Part shown: in pieces, positions 4,523 to 6,251 of the stretch
Layout: each line of letters opens with the position of its first letter
How positions within the stretch are numbered: the stretch's first letter is position 1
Assembly (NCBI GenBank): GCA_964553435.1
Contig: CAZKKM010000079.1
Span: forward strand, 1-6,251
Reading direction: 5' to 3'
DNA length: 6,251 nucleotides
Origin: RUG11867 sp964553435
GTDB lineage: Bacteria; Bacillota_I; Bacilli_A; RF39; UBA660
Notes under the pieces: generated by a model
Told to the model about the DNA's origin: nothing
The model's database searches: none
What the model saw: only the letters and a program-made list of their open reading frames with translations
Made by a program: the position numbers and the translations under genes

Positions 4523-5749
4523 ATGGATGTATTAGAGATTATCGATAAAAAGAGAACTGGAAATAGTTTGAGTAAAGAAGAAATAAAAGATTTTTTTATG
4601 GGATATAGTGCAGGTGAGATAGAAGACTATCAAATGTCGGCTTTGCTCATGGCAATCACGATAAACGGTATGGATTTCAAAGAAACTTTGGCTCTTACAG
4701 ATTTGATGCTCGCCAGCGGCAAAAAAATGGATGTCAAAAAGATCAAGGGAACGATGGTCGACAAACATTCGACCGGAGGAGTCGGAGATAAGACGAGTCT
4801 CATTTTGGGACCGGTTATGGCTGCTTTGGGACTCAAGATGGGAAAACTATCCGGTCGTGGTCTCGGAATAACAGGTGGTACTATCGATAAACTGGAGAGC
4901 ATTCCCGGATTTAAAGTGAGTCTTTCCAGCGAGGAATTCGCAAATTGTCTCAATAAAGTCGGTTTTACAGAATGTGAGCAAACGGACGAATTCACACCTT
5001 TGGATAAGAAAATATACGATTTGCGCAGTGTGACGGGAACCGTCTCGTCGATACCTCTCATCGCTTCTTCTATCATGAGCAAGAAGCTTGCTGTCGGAGC
5101 AGATTACATTCTCATCGATTTGAAAGTCGGAAGTGGTGCGCTCGTGAAGACGAAAAAGGAAGCAGTCGAACTTGCAAATACGATGATCGATATCGGAAAA
5201 GCTTACAATAAAATGGTCATTCCAATTTTGACAAACATGAGCAGACCTTTGGGCGACAATGTTGGAAATGCTTTGGAAGTTCTTGAAGCATTGGATGTTT
5301 TAAAAGGTAAGACGGGTATCTTGAGAGATTTGGTCGTCGAGCTCGCCAGCATGCTCTACAGTCGAGTCAAAAGCATAAATCTCGATAAAGCTAAACGAGA
5401 AGTCGAAGCGGTAATCGACAATGGCAAAGCATACGATAAATTTATGGATTTCGTCAAAGTACAAGGAGGAGATGTCGAAAAAATCGAATTGAGCAGGTAT
5501 CTTGTGCCGGTCGCATCGAATAAAAGTGGAACTTTAAAAGATATAAGTGCCGAAGTTATAGGGAAACTTTCTTTAGAATTGGGTGGAGGACGCAAAAAAA
5601 AGGGTGACAGTATCGATTATGGTGTCGGAGTCGTCATCAACAAGCACATAGGTGATACTATTAGGGAAGGCGATATTCTCTGTTATCTTTACCAAAATGA
5701 CGAATCCGATTTTGCAGACATTGCATTACAGGCCTTTAGTATCATATAA
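4523..5749 (+). CDS. pdp: Pyrimidine-nucleoside phosphorylase, slightly short C-terminus
   Basis: This cytoplasmic salvage enzyme (NP-II family) splits uridine, thymidine and deoxyuridine with phosphate into base plus (deoxy)ribose 1-phosphate. The phosphate-binding segment KHSTGGVGDK is at 81-90. The family signature runs from S110 to E125 (SGRGLGITGGTIDKLE). Base-binding residues equivalent to E. coli thymidine phosphorylase H85, R171, S186 and K190 are present as H82, R168, S183 and K187. K108, just before the signature, is the residue typical of pyrimidine-nucleoside phosphorylases, where thymidine-specific enzymes have Met; hence the pdp rather than deoA call. Two oddities: the usual His of GLGHTGG is I116, and the protein stops at 408 residues, some 20-25 short of the usual 430-440, ending at FADIALQAFSII. 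The missing part is the end of the C-terminal domain, away from the listed active-site residues. It is the second gene of its operon. No terminator is visible after it, and an IS end lies within about 30 bases. Confidence 0.92.
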   Translation: MDVLEIIDKKRTGNSLSKEEIKDFFMGYSAGEIEDYQMSALLMAITINGMDFKETLALTDLMLASGKKMDVKKIKGTMVDKHSTGGVGDKTSLILGPVMAALGLKMGKLSGRGLGITGGTIDKLESIPGFKVSLSSEEFANCLNKVGFTECEQTDEFTPLDKKIYDLRSVTGTVSSIPLIASSIMSKKLAVGADYILIDLKVGSGALVKTKKEAVELANTMIDIGKAYNKMVIPILTNMSRPLGDNVGNALEVLEALDVLKGKTGILRDLVVELASMLYSRVKSINLDKAKREVEAVIDNGKAYDKFMDFVKVQGGDVEKIELSRYLVPVASNKSGTLKDISAEVIGKLSLELGGGRKKKGDSIDYGVGVVINKHIGDTIREGDILCYLYQNDESDFADIALQAFSII

Positions 5750-5775
5750 TTATAATTCTTTTTCCCTTCTTTTTG
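5750..5775. other. Short gap between the phosphorylase stop and the IS end
   Basis: These bases are AT-rich and hold no gene and no hairpin with a T run. I read them in all three plus frames and did not find a recognisable continuation of the phosphorylase C-terminus. The upstream operon therefore has no visible terminator of its own before the IS. Confidence 0.5.
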
Positions 5776-6251
5776 TGTACCAAAAATTGCATAAGTCAAG
5801 AAAAAGTAGACAATCGGGAGGGAAAAGTTAGACTTCTTTGTTATAAAATAAATGTTTAAATTGAATAGGAGTAAGATATTTTAAAGCAGCCTGAGGTCTT
5901 TGATTATTAAAATAGAAGATATAATTTTCGATTTCAGAGAAAACATCGTTAGAAGAGTTGATGTTGAAATCAATAAACAATTCCTCCTTAATCCACCCAT
6001 TGATGGCTTCCATAGCGCCATTTTCAGTAGGATGTCCTGGCTTTGACATAGAATGTATGATATTATAAAAGGGAAGAGATTCGTTGAATTTCTTTGAAGA
6101 GTAAACAGAGCCTTGATCGGAATGGAAAATCATGTCGAGGTCTTTGTAAGACTCTTCTTTTTTAGAAATGAGGTGAGCCAAACCAATATGGTAGGAATTA
6201 GGATCACCTTTTTTATTAGATAAAGAATAAGCAATAATTTCATTATTAAAT
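5776..6251. mobile_element. IS3-family (IS150-like) insertion sequence, transposase-distal end
   Basis: The DDE transposase on the minus strand defines the element, which continues beyond the right edge. Its outer end lies between the phosphorylase stop (5749) and the transposase stop (5828). IS3-family elements end in 5'-TG...CA-3'. TG at 5776 (TGTACC) is my best candidate for the tip; TG at 5774 or 5788 are alternatives. Two related blocks lie inside the end: AAAAAGTAGAC (5801-5811) and AAAAGTTAGAC (5823-5833), and the latter resembles the A-rich GTTAGAC tract common in ends of IS150-group elements. The other end and target duplication are outside the window, so the exact boundary is unproven. 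Confidence 0.75.
5828..6251 (-). CDS. IS3-family DDE transposase (OrfB), C-terminal part
   Basis: This is the catalytic integrase-like (rve) domain of an IS3-family transposase, which cuts and joins IS ends. The open frame continues past the window edge; the visible part is about 140 residues and begins FNNEIIAYSLSNKKGDPNSY, aligning with the strand after the first catalytic Asp, which itself is outside. FHSDQGSVYSS contains the second Asp of the DDE triad. SKPGHPTENGAMEAINGWIK contains the catalytic Glu in GAME, with the family's Lys nearby. The C-terminus YIFYFNNQRPQAALKYLTPIQF is the classic IS3 Y-N-x-x-R-P-H/Q-x-x-L-x-x-x-T-P ending. An internal TTG at 6181 would be a false start. Upstream orfA would be outside. 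No stop or frameshift is visible in this part, so the copy may be intact. The visible sequence looks richer in AT than the neighbouring genes. Confidence 0.93.
   Translation of the reverse strand, partial: FNNEIIAYSLSNKKGDPNSYHIGLAHLISKKEESYKDLDMIFHSDQGSVYSSKKFNESLPFYNIIHSMSKPGHPTENGAMEAINGWIKEELFIDFNINSSNDVFSEIENYIFYFNNQRPQAALKYLTPIQFKHLFYNKEV

Noticed and set aside
4630..5082. 150-codon minus-strand open frame opposite the phosphorylase gene
   Set aside because: It lies fully within a conserved enzyme gene, has no ribosome site, and its translation is a mirror of that gene's codons.
5740..5775. Frameshift continuation of the phosphorylase C-terminus
   Set aside because: I read the frames after the stop and none restores a family-like tail; the short end is better explained by loss of sequence or natural variation.

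Overview
The window reads as chromosomal DNA from a low-GC Bacillota. Shine-Dalgarno sites are strong (AAAGGAG), promoters are sigma-A type, the RNase P RNA resembles the Bacillus (B-type) form, and a RodZ-like gene sits directly before pgsA, as in Bacillus. The DUF1292 protein and short RodZ would suit the Erysipelotrichia or nearby lineages, but that placement is a guess.

Layout: (1) Bases 1 to about 152 are the 3' part of the RNase P RNA gene. (2) Bases 178-1254 hold a short RodZ-like membrane protein and pgsA (phosphatidylglycerophosphate synthase), closed by a terminator that overlaps the pgsA stop codon. (3) Bases 1390-3020 hold a new unit with its own extended -10 promoter: a DUF1292 protein and, overlapping or almost touching it, a membrane-anchored lytic transglycosylase. 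(4) A hairpin at 3020-3049 can terminate transcription from both sides. (5) On the minus strand, 3064-3849 is a slipin (stomatin/SPFH family). (6) Divergent from it, a six-helix membrane protein (3983-4519) and a pyrimidine-nucleoside phosphorylase (4523-5749) form a two-gene operon. (7) From about 5776 to the right edge lies the end of an IS3-family (IS150-like) insertion sequence, with its transposase on the minus strand running out of the window.

Functionally, most genes concern the cell envelope: cell shape (RodZ-like), anionic lipid synthesis (PgsA), wall cleavage (transglycosylase) and membrane domain organisation (slipin). The phosphorylase is nucleoside salvage. No defence system, CRISPR array or other new multi-gene system is visible. 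The most unusual points are: the transglycosylase architecture (cytoplasmic domain, one membrane helix, acidic spacer, outer catalytic domain); a RodZ-like protein with almost no outer domain; a phosphorylase that is short at the C-terminus, has an Ile in the signature motif and lies next to an IS; and three predicted promoters that all give very short leaders.
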